In this document: in pieces, positions 24,572 through 33,563 of the stretch | How positions within the stretch are numbered: position 1 is the stretch's first letter | How the letters are laid out: the number at the start of each line of letters is the position of its first letter | DNA from: DATGFK01 sp040007395 | GTDB lineage: Bacteria > Chloroflexota > Anaerolineae > Aggregatilineales > UBA2796 | Assembly (NCBI GenBank): GCA_040007395.1 | Contig: JBDTVG010000028.1 | Location: 1-43,965 of the forward strand | Direction of reading: 5' to 3' | Length of the DNA stretch: 43,965 bases | Position numbers and translations under genes: made by a program | The notes under the pieces: model-generated | Seen by the model: only the letters and a program-made list of their open reading frames with translations | The model's database searches: none | What the model was told of the DNA's origin: nothing

Positions 24572-24675
24572 TTAATTCAATTTTAACATCCATACGATTG
24601 CCCTACGCTAATCAACGAAATCGCAATGATCGCGTATACTAAGGAGAATAACAGCTAGCTACCAAAGAGATTATC

Positions 24676-27325
24676 ATGCCAGCCACAAATTTCTCCCGTC
24701 GCATAGCCACTGTAATATTAATATTCGTATCATTTGTAATGGGGGGGGGTAATTCTTTCCATTTCGCCCAAAATAGCGATTGGCGCTGACCAGCCAACTC
24801 CAACATCTTGTGCCACGCTTAGCGGTAAGCTGGCACCCACCTTTGTTCCGCAAAATATCCCTCAGCCTTCCGCTGCAACCGTAGCCTCACCGGTGAGTGG
24901 TCCTTGTCCATCGGCAACGCGCACACTCATTGCTAGCCCCGGCACACGTATTCCACTCAATCTCGTAACGGCGACCCGTACATCTACTCCGACCAGCACC
25001 CCTACCTCACTGCACGCTGGTGTTAAGAGTCTATCTGTTCAACCTTGGACCCATCCATTTAATTTTGTCACCAATGGCACTCAAGGGTGGTTCGGCAATG
25101 GGGTGTCCTATGTCGGGGCGAACCATGATTGGGAAAGTGTAAACCGAGGAGGGTATTCGCGTATCCACATCTGGCGCGACTTTGTGCTGGATGGTGATTC
25201 AGCCATCAATACCATCGAAGTATGTGGTCATATGCCGGACGATACTCTCGCCAGCGCTTACATCAAGGCGGGCGATCAATATACAATTAATGGTGACATC
25301 ACGCTATCAGCCAATGCTAATTATTGTTACTCTGGTGACGCTATTTCATTCAGTGCGGCGGGTGCCAATACTGTCGATGTTATCTTGGATACCCATCCAA
25401 ATATTACCCTAACGATCACCAGTATCCTGGTAACCGGGACAGGTATCGATCCTTTTCAAGCTTACTGGAGCCATCCATTTAATTTTGTCAACAACGGTCC
25501 TCAGGGATGGATTGGCCTGGATGGGGTGTCCTATGATGGGGCGAACCATGATTGGGAAAGTGTCGATACCGGACTTGGGTATTGGCGCAATCACATCTCG
25601 CGCGACTTTGTGCTGGATGGTGATTCAGCCATCAATACCATCGAAGTGTGTGGTTATATGGCGGACGATACTCTCGCCACTGCGTATATCGGGGCGGGCG
25701 ATCAATATGCAAACAATGGTGACATCGCGCTGCCGCCCAATGAGGACTTTTGTTACCCTGGCAACCCCCTTTCTTTCAGCGGGGCTGGTACCAATATTGT
25801 CGATGTTACCTTAGATACCCATCCAAACATTATCCTGACCATTACCAGTGTCATTGTAACCGGTACAGGCATCGATCCGTTTCCCCCGCGCTGGAGCCAT
25901 CCGTTTGATTTTGTGGCAAACCAGGACCCCTTGGGCTGGGTCGGTCTGGATGGGATCACCTTCAACGCGAACGATGACTGGGAAAGTGTTGACACCGGAC
26001 TTGGGTATTGGCGTAATCATATCTCGCACCAATTTCAACTGGATGCTGACTCAACCATCAATACCATCGAAGTGTGTGGTCATATGTCGGATGATACCCT
26101 TGCCACTGCGTATATCGGCGCGGGCGATCAATATACCAACTTCGGCAACATCGCGCTGCCACCCAATGCTGACTTTTGTTACGCGGGCAACGCCATTTCA
26201 TTCAGTGGGACTGATGCCGCTACTATCGGTGTTATCCTGGATACCCATCCGAACGTCGTCCTGACCATCACCAGTGTCACCGTCTCCGGCATTGGCAATG
26301 ACCCGTTTAACCTCATCTGCCAGCAGGGTGATGCCAATGGCGCAAGAAAACTCCTCGTACCCTGTCAGGTTGAAACCCCAACAGCAACGCCGACGCTTGT
26401 ACCTACCACAGAACCATTCGCTGTATATCATGTGAAATGCAATTTGTCAATTCCTGCAAAAGCACGTTCATTTCCCTCACTAGATGGTCAAACAATAAGA
26501 ACCTTTCCTCAAGGAACAACATTATTTGTGTTTGAGTCTCATCTAGATAGAGATGGGAATGAGTGGCGAAGAGTAACAGGATATGATGAATTTGATAGTC
26601 GTACCCTCTGGATCAGGGAAGATGTGTTAGATAATGGCGATGCCTCTCCATCTGCGACTGGGTGTAATACCTTAACGCCTGCCGTTCCTTATACGCCTAT
26701 TCCCCCAACGGCTATTACACCCTATCCCACATCTACAATCAGTACTGGTTTAGTGCCAGTATCTCCAGGTTGCAAGACAGGAAATGATTGTCCACTACAA
26801 ACTGGATCTCCAAGTAATCAAGATATTGTAGCGTTTGTTTTAGCCTGCGAATCAGGCAATAACTCTAGTGATGCCAATGATATTGCCTATGTAATCCGCA
26901 ATCGCTCCAAATCAGCTACGTATGCAGGGATTATTGTTAACGTTGTTAAAGAGTCGGGACAATGGCAATGTTATATGGAAGGTGCTGCACCATCAGCTAA
27001 TCTTAGTAACCTAAGTAACATTAATTCCGATATTGTTACCATAGCTAACGATTTGCTCAATTATCAGCCGCTTCCTGCGCCGTCGGTTCCGGGGATTGAT
27101 AAATATGGACTATATACATATGGCGCTGGTCCATATACCACCGCTGATCGTGATCAAACAACGGATAGTACTATCATAGCTAACCTCACAATAGATCATA
27201 ATGGCCCTTGTCATTTATCTGAGGGTAGGCTTACTAGCATCTACATCTATAGAAGGCACTTCGGAGATTCGCTATATACAACTGTATTTTTCAGTGATGA
27301 TCCAGGTTGCCACTACAATCCTTAA
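24676..27325 (+). CDS. Secreted three-module protein with SleB-like C-terminal domain; frame broken at a 9-G tract
   Basis: An ATG at 24676 opens a signal peptide (Arg-Arg then IATVILIFVSFVMGG) that is out of frame with the main reading frame; the main frame is open from just before the G tract at 24741-24749 to 27325, with an in-window start only at GTG 24893. Eight G instead of nine would join the two into one protein of about 882 residues. The main part (810 residues from 24893) has Thr/Pro-rich linker, three tandem modules of about 140 residues (25043-26311), a TP linker, an SH3-like segment (KARSFPSLDGQTIRTFPQGT) and a C-terminal domain with VLACESGNN, AYVIRNRSKS and GQWQCYMEG. The last pattern resembles SleB-type cell wall hydrolases (Glu, then NR, then GQF-C), which I infer rather than see proven. 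Confidence 0.75.
24741..24749 (+). repeat. Homopolymeric G tract inside the signal-peptide coding region
   Basis: Nine consecutive G lie in the signal-peptide codons of the gene at 24676-27325. With nine, translation from 24676 stops at TGA 24787-24789; with eight, the frame continues to 27325. Such tracts are typical phase-variation sites and also typical places for sequencing errors. Confidence 0.9.
25043..26311 (+). repeat. Three tandem copies of a 140-residue secreted module
   Basis: Copies span about 25043-25462, 25463-25891 and 25892-26311. Each has W-HPF-F near its start, HDWESV or DDWESV, FVLDGDS or FQLDADS, the run INTIEVCG, DDTLA-AYI-AGDQY and VILDTHPN near the end. They are similar at DNA level, which points to recent internal duplication. 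Two Cys (in EVCG and FCY) per module suggest a disulfide. I do not recognise the family. Confidence 0.85.
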
Positions 27326-27350
27326 CAAATAGGCAGATTAGGAGATTACC

Positions 27351-28490
27351 ATGTTCCATATACAAAAAGATATCAGTATACTGGTTGTCATATTGTCCAT
27401 TGCGCTAGTTGTACCTTCAGTGGTTACTGCTAACGATACATCAATGAATACTCAAGTATTGGAGACCGCAACTCCGACTCCAACGGGAGCATCTCCCTTC
27501 AATGTAGTTTTTACCCTGCAAGATAACGCACTTCAATCTGCCGATCTGACGACACATCAAAAAAGAAACCTTTCAACACTTGATGTAAAAACTCTAGGTT
27601 CTGATGTAAGTCAGATAGTTTTAGATCAGACGAACAATGTGTTGTATGTTGTCGCCAATATGGGTCAATTTAACAACCCCTTAAAAGCACAAGGGCCTAA
27701 CCCGATGCGAATTGTTCGCATTAGCATGGTGGATGGCAAAAAGGACATAGTTTTTGAACGCTCTAATCTTGACAAGGTAATCCCTTCACCAGATGGGCAA
27801 AATTTCCTTGTGACCTATTATGAAGGTGATCTAGGTAAGAGTCGCCTTTTGCTGTGCATTTTTAATGTCCAAACCAGAAAATGCGCTGATTACAATAACA
27901 AGCGGCTTGCCAGTGATAATGTGCATTGGATTAATAACCAATCGTTTGCCATTCTTGAGATGAGTGATAGAAGCATACAAATTGTTGACTCATTGACATT
28001 AACCGAGAAACGGTTGATGGGATTAGATGATTGGTTTATCTTGACCGTGACACCAATACCTGCAACCCATCTTCTTCTAGTTGGTGCTAAGAGCCGTAAA
28101 CCATCTGATTCGCACCCACTTCAATTATTTACGCTCGATTGGGACACCTCTCAAATTCAAGTGTTATCATTTGCTATTCTGGGAGATCGTTTCAAGGATT
28201 ATTATGGTTTGGAGTTTTCGCCAAATGGAAAACTCTTTTTCTACAATAGTGACGAGAAATTGTACATGGTAGAATTCCCTAACGGAAAACTTATCGCCAC
28301 AATCGATAAAGTATCCCAAGCGCAATGGTTGCCAGATAGTCGCACTTTTGTCGTAAATACCTATGATAGGAGCGAAGGTTCAAGCATAACGGATATTGTA
28401 GATGCTCAGACAGGGAAAATCACTTCATCAACCAAAAATGCGCCCCATGTGCCAGTCATAATTGCCAGAACAATCCCGAAATTACCATAA
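27351..28490 (+). CDS. Secreted beta-propeller-like (TolB/WD40-type) protein
   Basis: The 379-residue protein starts with a signal peptide (ISILVVILSIALVVPSVVTA) and a TP-rich linker (ETATPTPTGA). AGGAG seven bases upstream supports the start. Repeated blade-like segments with SPDG or similar turns follow: VIPSPDGQNFLVTYYEG, LEFSPNGKLFFYNSDEK and WLPDSRTFVVNTYDRS. This fits a TolB-like propeller, usually a binding scaffold. It lies 26 bp after the three-module protein and has a paralogue with the same relative position at 30004-31140, so the two-gene unit appears duplicated. Function is unknown. Confidence 0.75.
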   Translation: MFHIQKDISILVVILSIALVVPSVVTANDTSMNTQVLETATPTPTGASPFNVVFTLQDNALQSADLTTHQKRNLSTLDVKTLGSDVSQIVLDQTNNVLYVVANMGQFNNPLKAQGPNPMRIVRISMVDGKKDIVFERSNLDKVIPSPDGQNFLVTYYEGDLGKSRLLLCIFNVQTRKCADYNNKRLASDNVHWINNQSFAILEMSDRSIQIVDSLTLTEKRLMGLDDWFILTVTPIPATHLLLVGAKSRKPSDSHPLQLFTLDWDTSQIQVLSFAILGDRFKDYYGLEFSPNGKLFFYNSDEKLYMVEFPNGKLIATIDKVSQAQWLPDSRTFVVNTYDRSEGSSITDIVDAQTGKITSSTKNAPHVPVIIARTIPKLP

Positions 28491-28546
28491 ATTTTGTCGC
28501 ATGGTAATCCCACTCCACCATGCCGTAAACTCGTAACTATCGATAA

Positions 28547-28597
28547 TGCGCTGAGTCATGTTCCTCTCCAAAGAGGATTTCTCCATGACTCAGCGCA
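28547..28597. terminator. Large hairpin before leader repeat copy A
   Basis: TGCGCTGAGTCATG (28547-28560) and CATGACTCAGCGCA (28584-28597) form a perfect 14-bp stem; the loop holds a second small hairpin (CCTCT/AGAGG). It follows the propeller gene by 56 bp and could terminate transcription, though no T-run follows. A relative with 11-bp arms is at 31183-31230. Confidence 0.55.
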
Positions 28598-28846
28598 TCT
28601 CCGCTTTGGGTAACGATCCCCTCGTAAACGTATTGAATCAGCCGTTGACCAGATCTTTGTTACAATAAGGGCATATCGGGTTTAACCTGCTAGCAGCGAT
28701 TGCTACTCATCATGGCGACGACGGTCAAGGCCATTACCCTCAGTGGAACTGACACGAATACGGTTGACGTTATTCTGGATATGCACCCGAACATCGCCCT
28801 GACTATCACAAATGTGATCGTATCTGGCATCGGGGACGATCCGTTT
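28598..28846 (+). repeat. Leader repeat copy A plus truncated module coding sequence
   Basis: This segment begins TCTCCGCTTTGG and contains GTATTGAATCAGCCGTTGAC, a TACAAT box at 28661-28666, the palindrome CTGCTAGCAG at 28687-28696 and ATGGCGACG at 28712. It is closely similar to copy B (31233-31483) over its full length and to copy C (33232-33354) up to ATGGCGACG. Confidence 0.85.
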
Positions 28847-29992
28847 CCGGTTGTCTGTGGACAAAATGCGGCGCGGCGGCTCAACACCGCCGATGATGGC
28901 ACCGCCACGCCAATCGTCGTCTGTATCAATCCATCGTCAACATCCACCGCGACGATAACCAATACACCGACAAAACTACCGGTGCTAGCAACAATCATTA
29001 CCCCTACCCAAATCACTACACCTGTCACTTACTATGTTAACTGCTCAACAGGGGTCAATCAACGCTCGTTCCCGACTTCGGAAGGGTTGCATCTGATTAC
29101 ATTACCTGCGGGTTTCACGGTCACTGCCTACGAAAACCGTACTGACAATAACACAGGTGGAGCGGATACATGGGTTCGTGTTTCGCTTTACAATGACTAT
29201 TTCGGTCACAACAGCGAAGTCTATACGCTGTGGATGCGAATTAACTCAGGGGGACAAACCAATTTAGTTGAGACTCCATGCCCAACTTCCACGCCATCAA
29301 GGACTCCAACTCCGTCGCAAACTCCAAACGTTACGGCAACGAATGGCCCATCGATTACCCCAAGCTTTACACCTTCACGCACGTTGACTCCCACTCAATT
29401 GCCAACGGCGACTTTAGATCCAGCACGTGCCGTGCAAACGCCCTGTAACAATGTTCCGAGTGGCAACTATTGCCCATTGAGTGCAAGTTCTACAGCCCAG
29501 CAGATGGTCGAATGGGTGCTTACATGCGAAACCGATTCAGATCAAACCAATGCTGGCATTCAGAATATAGGATGGATTATTCGCAATCGTTTTCGGAGCG
29601 GAGGATTTGGTGCACCAACTATGGACAAAGTAGTTGCGGAGCTTGGTCAGTTCGATTGCTTTAACGCGGGGGCTGCGTCTGGGAATCCTGCGTGGCGTTC
29701 ATCTGGTTCGCCAGTAATTAAGGGCCAAGCACAAACCGTTGCTCAAAATCTTCTTAGCCAAAATCCAAGTGTAGGCTATCCCGCTTCAAATGATAACATT
29801 GCAAATTTTGGCCTATTTTATTATGGAACAGGGCCATTCCTTGCTGCCGACGACACTAGCGATATTGCTTTTATGAATAGTTTGCTAACCGCAAAGCCTA
29901 CCTGTCAGCTTAGAACCTATATCGTTCATGATCCGATTGATCGAGATGGTCGTTTTGTGAACACCTATTTTAGCGATCAGCACCAATGTTAA
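28712..29992 (+). CDS. Protein with truncated module, SH3-like and SleB-like domains, no signal peptide
   Basis: The ATG at 28712 (a TTG at 28700 is the alternative) starts with the last 36 or so residues of the module found three times in 24676-27325 (TLSGTDTNTVDVILDMHPN through GIGDDPF). Then come a TP-rich linker, an SH3-like segment (NQRSFPTSEGLHLITLPAGF, about residues 115-160), another long TP linker and a C-terminal domain with VLTCETDS, GWIIRNRFRS and GQFDCFNAG, matching the SleB-like pattern of the larger paralogue. The domains look extracellular, but no signal peptide is encoded and no Shine-Dalgarno is seen, so it looks like a 5'-truncated paralogue placed behind the leader repeat. 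It is followed 11 bp later by a propeller gene. Confidence 0.72.
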   Translation: MATTVKAITLSGTDTNTVDVILDMHPNIALTITNVIVSGIGDDPFPVVCGQNAARRLNTADDGTATPIVVCINPSSTSTATITNTPTKLPVLATIITPTQITTPVTYYVNCSTGVNQRSFPTSEGLHLITLPAGFTVTAYENRTDNNTGGADTWVRVSLYNDYFGHNSEVYTLWMRINSGGQTNLVETPCPTSTPSRTPTPSQTPNVTATNGPSITPSFTPSRTLTPTQLPTATLDPARAVQTPCNNVPSGNYCPLSASSTAQQMVEWVLTCETDSDQTNAGIQNIGWIIRNRFRSGGFGAPTMDKVVAELGQFDCFNAGAASGNPAWRSSGSPVIKGQAQTVAQNLLSQNPSVGYPASNDNIANFGLFYYGTGPFLAADDTSDIAFMNSLLTAKPTCQLRTYIVHDPIDRDGRFVNTYFSDQHQC

Positions 29993-30003
29993 AGGGAAGC
30001 CAA

Positions 30004-31140
30004 ATGAACTCACTCAAAGCAACTATATTCTTACTCCTATGCATCTTACTTTTGGGGATAGCAAACTCAAGAAGTGATATTGCCGCAGCCGCGACCCCTG
30101 CGTCGACTTTTACGCCTGATACGGGGATATTGCGTGCATTCTCTCAAGCTGATGCCCTCGTTATTGGTAAAGATCGTGTCCTTAGACCCATTACAAGGGA
30201 TAAGGATACAAATCTAAAGATTGACCATACAACTCAGATGGTACTTACAGGCGGCAGTGAAACATATCGTATATCGGCAGCGTCTAAAATAGCAAACAGC
30301 CACTTCGTTTATCTGGTTGATAAGAAGCCTCAAGCAGTTATATCTCCTAAGCTGGATGAAGCGGCTAATGTGCTTCAAATGGATTTGCGAACAGGTCAGT
30401 CGAAAGTGCTGTTCTCGCGAAAAAACATCTCGGAGATATACATTTCTCCCGATGAAATGCAGGTTGTCGTAACCTATGTTGTTACCGATTCTAAAGGAGA
30501 AACACGCGGCGCACGCAGCTTTTGTGTATTAATGATTGCCAAAGGGGGATGTACCGATGTCCAAATGTCAGGCCATTTCTATCTGTCAATAGGATGGCTC
30601 AATAACACAACATTCTTTTATACTGACCGCGGACCATCACTACTTGTCGTCGATACAAACACAATGCAGGCGCGAGAGCAGTCAGTGAAGGGTATGTCAA
30701 GCATTGATTATGGTGCCTATGTTGCTAACCGAGGAGTACTAATCTTGTCTGGGTTTCCCAATCCATATACTGGTACTTCTCCTAATCAGGTGTTTGAATA
30801 TGACTTCAAAGCGAATGCTATAACTCTTATCTCATCGGCTAGTATTGTAGATCAGTGTCGAGATATTGATGGCTTGCGAGTTTCTCCAGATGGACGTTAT
30901 CTGTCATTTATTAGCGGTACGTGTATTCCTAATAACCGATCTTGGTCAGTAGTCGAGGCTAAGACTAACAAAACGATTGTAAGCGGTATAAAAGGGACAA
31001 ATTATCCATCGGTTCAGTGGAACCGCGACTCATCGGGTCTGTATCTTCAGGCTAATGGCCTAAAATACGTTGACATGAATACCAAAACTATTAGTGCTGT
31101 GCCGGATGCACCAGAAGATGCTCAGGTGATTATTCCCTAA
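30004..31140 (+). CDS. Secreted beta-propeller-like protein, paralogue of 27351-28490
   Basis: The start at 30004 is chosen because AAAGGGA lies about six bases upstream and a signal peptide follows (MNSLKATIFLLLCILLLGIA, cleavage near IAAAATP). The 378-residue product has a short TP linker and propeller-like segments: YISPDEMQVVVTYVV, LRVSPDGRYLSFISGTC and WNRDSSGLYLQANGLKYVDM. It shares layout, size and position with the propeller protein at 27351-28490, so it is a diverged duplicate. Codon use is AT-richer than that of the transporter genes, as in the whole surface-protein region. Confidence 0.75.
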   Translation: MNSLKATIFLLLCILLLGIANSRSDIAAAATPASTFTPDTGILRAFSQADALVIGKDRVLRPITRDKDTNLKIDHTTQMVLTGGSETYRISAASKIANSHFVYLVDKKPQAVISPKLDEAANVLQMDLRTGQSKVLFSRKNISEIYISPDEMQVVVTYVVTDSKGETRGARSFCVLMIAKGGCTDVQMSGHFYLSIGWLNNTTFFYTDRGPSLLVVDTNTMQAREQSVKGMSSIDYGAYVANRGVLILSGFPNPYTGTSPNQVFEYDFKANAITLISSASIVDQCRDIDGLRVSPDGRYLSFISGTCIPNNRSWSVVEAKTNKTIVSGIKGTNYPSVQWNRDSSGLYLQANGLKYVDMNTKTISAVPDAPEDAQVIIP

Positions 31141-31182
31141 TAACCTTACGCCATGCGATAAAATCCACAACTATCGATGGTA

Positions 31183-31230
31183 CGCTGAGTCATGGTTCTC
31201 TCTAAATGAGATTTTTGCAATGACTCAGCG
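31183..31230. terminator. Hairpin before leader repeat copy B
   Basis: CGCTGAGTCAT (31183-31193) and ATGACTCAGCG (31220-31230) form a perfect 11-bp stem around a 26-nt loop. It is related in sequence to the hairpin at 28547-28597 and follows the second propeller gene by 42 bp. Confidence 0.55.
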
Positions 31231-31232
31231 CA

Positions 31233-31483
31233 TCTCCGCATTGGCGACGATACCCAGTGTCTAAGCGTATTGAATCAGCCGTTGACCAGATTCTTGTTAC
31301 AATAGGAGCATATCGGGTTTAACCTGCTAGCAGCGATGGCTACCCATCATGGCGACGACGGTCAAGGCCATTACCCTCAGTGGAACTGACACAAATACGG
31401 TTGACGTTATTCTGGATACGCACCCAAACATCGTCCTGACTATCACGGATGTGATCGTGTCTGGCATTGGCGATGATCCGTTT
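31233..31483 (+). repeat. Leader repeat copy B plus truncated module coding sequence
   Basis: Nearly identical to copy A, with TACAAT at 31298-31303 and ATGGCGACG at 31349. Identity runs past the start codon into the truncated module (to GATGATCCGTTT), then stops abruptly where the new C-terminal sequence begins. Confidence 0.85.
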
Positions 31484-32665
31484 AACTCTACATCGATCAT
31501 TCCGCCTCACAACGATCCGCGCCGGGGAAGTTGTGATAATCTTTCCGACTTCGCTAAAGATCTTTGCCAAAAAGACATAAAAGCAAGGCTTGATATCCTG
31601 AGGACAGGTGGCACCTTGGTGGGGTTAGATATGGCAGCTGCATCCCTTGATCATTACCTGAATGGTGCTTGGGAAACAAACCGACCAAGACATGTTTCCA
31701 TGTTTGTCAATCCTGATAGGATTTTCCGTGACTACAATCTTCCTATTACGGGCACGAATGGAAACGTAACCCTTGATGGATTTATGAATACGGTGGATGG
31801 TCAATTCGAATTGAAAACATCTGACGCAATTATCCAATACAACATAAGTGCCCCAACCCTATTTAATGGGCAACCTGTCAGTATGCTAGCCTCTCCTGTC
31901 ACGTATACAAATCCTCTGGCTTGGCAAAAAAATGCAAGATTTATAGGCAAAAACATGGAGAGTTCTTTAGGGACTTCTACTGTCCAAAGCAGAAGTAAAC
32001 TTGGGGCTGCATCCCCTGATGCGACTTTCGATGTTACCTATCGTTTGGGGCAGGACTCGACAGGGCAAACCGTAATAATTATGGAGGTGAGCCAACAATT
32101 AGAGCTATACGATTTTTATGACTGGTGTGGTTACAATCATTCTCAAAAACCACAAAGTCAACTGTTCCGCTTTTTCTCAGCAGATCTTAAGTCAACACCC
32201 CCTGCTGGCTTAGGCCCACTGGAGTATGATGATGTTACAGGCATTGTCACGCAATTAGCCAGCAATGCAGATGTTACAGCCGCAGGTTTTATACTGGAAG
32301 AATGTCCTCCCGACAGTGTAGATCAAGGTAGACTTAGAGATAATGATGCCTCAACCTCACCGTTTGGTACCTACGATCATCCCAACGCTTTTTATACTGG
32401 AGATTTTACAGCGCTTGAAAAAGCCGATTGGGCAGCGGTATTTGATGAGTACTCAACATGGACGCATACCCTCACCTACTATAGACCTTACACGCTGGAT
32501 GCAAATGGCAATATACAAATAACCGGCCCTGCTTTGCTCATCCAACCTTCTACTTTCTACTCACCATATGCTGGTTCGGGTTCTACAGACTACACGCTTA
32601 AACCATTACAAGGAGTTGGTTATGTACCTTCATCACTTTATTTACCTGACCCTCGCCCGTACTAG
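31349..32665 (+). CDS. Unknown protein fused to a truncated surface module
   Basis: The first 45 or so residues of this 438-residue protein are the module remnant (ITLSGTDTNTVDVILDTHPN to GIGDDPF), nearly the same as in 28712-29992. From about residue 48 the sequence is unrelated to its neighbours: NLSDFAKDLCQKDIKARLDI, LNGAWETNRPRHVSMFV, a run of beta-type sequence, and a Cys-containing stretch YDFYDWCGYN. I do not recognise the family. No signal peptide and no Shine-Dalgarno are present. Its 3' end overlaps the following lipoprotein gene by 44 bp in another frame. Confidence 0.68.
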   Translation: MATTVKAITLSGTDTNTVDVILDTHPNIVLTITDVIVSGIGDDPFNSTSIIPPHNDPRRGSCDNLSDFAKDLCQKDIKARLDILRTGGTLVGLDMAAASLDHYLNGAWETNRPRHVSMFVNPDRIFRDYNLPITGTNGNVTLDGFMNTVDGQFELKTSDAIIQYNISAPTLFNGQPVSMLASPVTYTNPLAWQKNARFIGKNMESSLGTSTVQSRSKLGAASPDATFDVTYRLGQDSTGQTVIIMEVSQQLELYDFYDWCGYNHSQKPQSQLFRFFSADLKSTPPAGLGPLEYDDVTGIVTQLASNADVTAAGFILEECPPDSVDQGRLRDNDASTSPFGTYDHPNAFYTGDFTALEKADWAAVFDEYSTWTHTLTYYRPYTLDANGNIQITGPALLIQPSTFYSPYAGSGSTDYTLKPLQGVGYVPSSLYLPDPRPY

Positions 32666-33074
32666 GTGGGTGATATATCCCGCTGCATTAGTTCTATTGC
32701 TGAGTGCATGTGCCTTACCGATCTGGGATACTTCCTCGCCACGAGATTGTGATGGCGGGGGAAATGTTCATTTTAAAGGTAAAGTCCTAGATGATCTGAC
32801 GAACCAACCCATCAGCAATGCCAAGGTGTTGATTAAAAGCCATATTACCGGAAAATGTCCATCTGCCATAGCGATGAAAGATATGGAGTTAACGACTGAT
32901 CAAAACGGTGTTTTTACAGGCACCATTCCGTTTATGTATCAGGATGAGTTTGCAGAGATCTCAGTCTCCGCCCCTGGTTATCGCTCAAGGGTTGTAACTA
33001 AAAATGTTAACCTTTCCGCTTTTACTGGGCCGCTAACCTTTACACTTTTCCCAGAAAGTACCAAGACCCCCTAA
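32622..33074 (+). CDS. Lipoprotein with carboxypeptidase-regulatory-like beta-sandwich domain
   Basis: The start at 32622 is chosen because AAGGAG lies six bases upstream. The product is 150 residues with a lipoprotein signal (YPAALVLLLSAC; lipobox LSAC, Cys near residue 29). The mature part has KGKVLDDLTNQPISNAKVLI, ELTTDQNGVFTGTIPF and ISVSAPGYRSRVVT, the pattern of CarboxypepD_reg/Ig-like domains found in surface proteins. It overlaps the end of the preceding gene by 44 bp and is followed by a strong hairpin. Confidence 0.78.
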   Translation: MYLHHFIYLTLARTRWVIYPAALVLLLSACALPIWDTSSPRDCDGGGNVHFKGKVLDDLTNQPISNAKVLIKSHITGKCPSAIAMKDMELTTDQNGVFTGTIPFMYQDEFAEISVSAPGYRSRVVTKNVNLSAFTGPLTFTLFPESTKTP

Positions 33075-33142
33075 ATGAAAAACGTGGTGAGATTTGTCTT
33101 AACCTAAAATTCAGCAATTGAGATTTTCGGCAAGGCGTTAAC

Positions 33143-33183
33143 GCATACAGGGTAATTGAGTTGCGCTCAATTACCCTGTATGC
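33143..33183. terminator. Strong hairpin after the lipoprotein gene
   Basis: GCATACAGGGTAATTGAG (33143-33160) and CTCAATTACCCTGTATGC (33166-33183) form a perfect 18-bp stem with loop TTGCG. It likely ends the surface-gene transcript. The sequence differs entirely from the hairpins before copies A and B. Confidence 0.75.
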
Positions 33184-33231
33184 CAGTGAATATCCTCTCA
33201 GCAATAGCCAATTGCCGCTACTCTCCGCTTT

Positions 33232-33354
33232 GGCGACGATACCCCGCTCGTAAACTGTAAGCGTATTGAATCAGCCGTTGGTCAGATTCTTGTTACAATA
33301 GGAGCATATCGGGTTTAACCTGCTAGCAGCGATTGCTACTCATCATGGCGACGG
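33232..33354 (+). repeat. Leader repeat copy C, not followed by module sequence
   Basis: Closely similar to copies A and B from TCTCCGCTTTGGCGACGATACC through GGGTTTAACCTGCTAGCAG to ATGGCGACG at 33345. TACAAT is at 33294-33299. After ATGGCGACGG the sequence diverges and no coding gene follows. Confidence 0.85.
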
Positions 33355-33508
33355 CCAGTGTGGGCCGATCTAGGCGAAGAGTCAGCCACCCCATAGCGCA
33401 ACCTTTTCTTCTCAAAACTAGCGAACTGCCGCCACCTGTCACTTTGGCAACAATACCCTGTGAAAACGCTCCCACGAAATTGTCGGTGATTCATCACTCG
33501 GCGTGTGA

Positions 33509-33514
33509 TACAAT
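33509..33514 (+). promoter_or_regulatory. Candidate -10 box (TACAAT) of the serB-serA unit
   Basis: GATACAATAGG lies 50 bp upstream of the serB start. The same TACAATAGG string occurs in leader repeats B and C. No strong -35 hexamer is seen at the usual spacing, so this is tentative. Confidence 0.4.
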
Positions 33515-33563
33515 AGGCAGGCTCCAAACCATTCATTAAGTCGAGGATCGTGTAAGGGTTATT

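Larger units (their letters stand above)
33075..33563. other. 489-bp intergenic region between surface genes and serB
   Basis: It holds the hairpin at 33143-33183, leader repeat copy C at 33232-33354, and the probable serB promoter near 33509. A short open frame at 33333-33539 has no family features. The segment 33441-33514 (CTTTGGCAACAATACCC ... GATACAATAGG) looks like a degenerate further copy of the leader repeat. Confidence 0.7.

Noticed and set aside
25043..26311. CRISPR-like array
   Set aside because: The repeats are about 420 bp, in frame and coding; they are protein modules.
31280..31303. TTGACC and TACAAT in the leader repeat as a -35/-10 pair
   Set aside because: Only 10 bp lie between them, too short for a sigma-70-type promoter; only the TACAAT box is kept as tentative.
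33333..33539. Short open frame starting at leader repeat copy C
   Set aside because: Low-complexity translation without similarity to its neighbours and no ribosome binding site.
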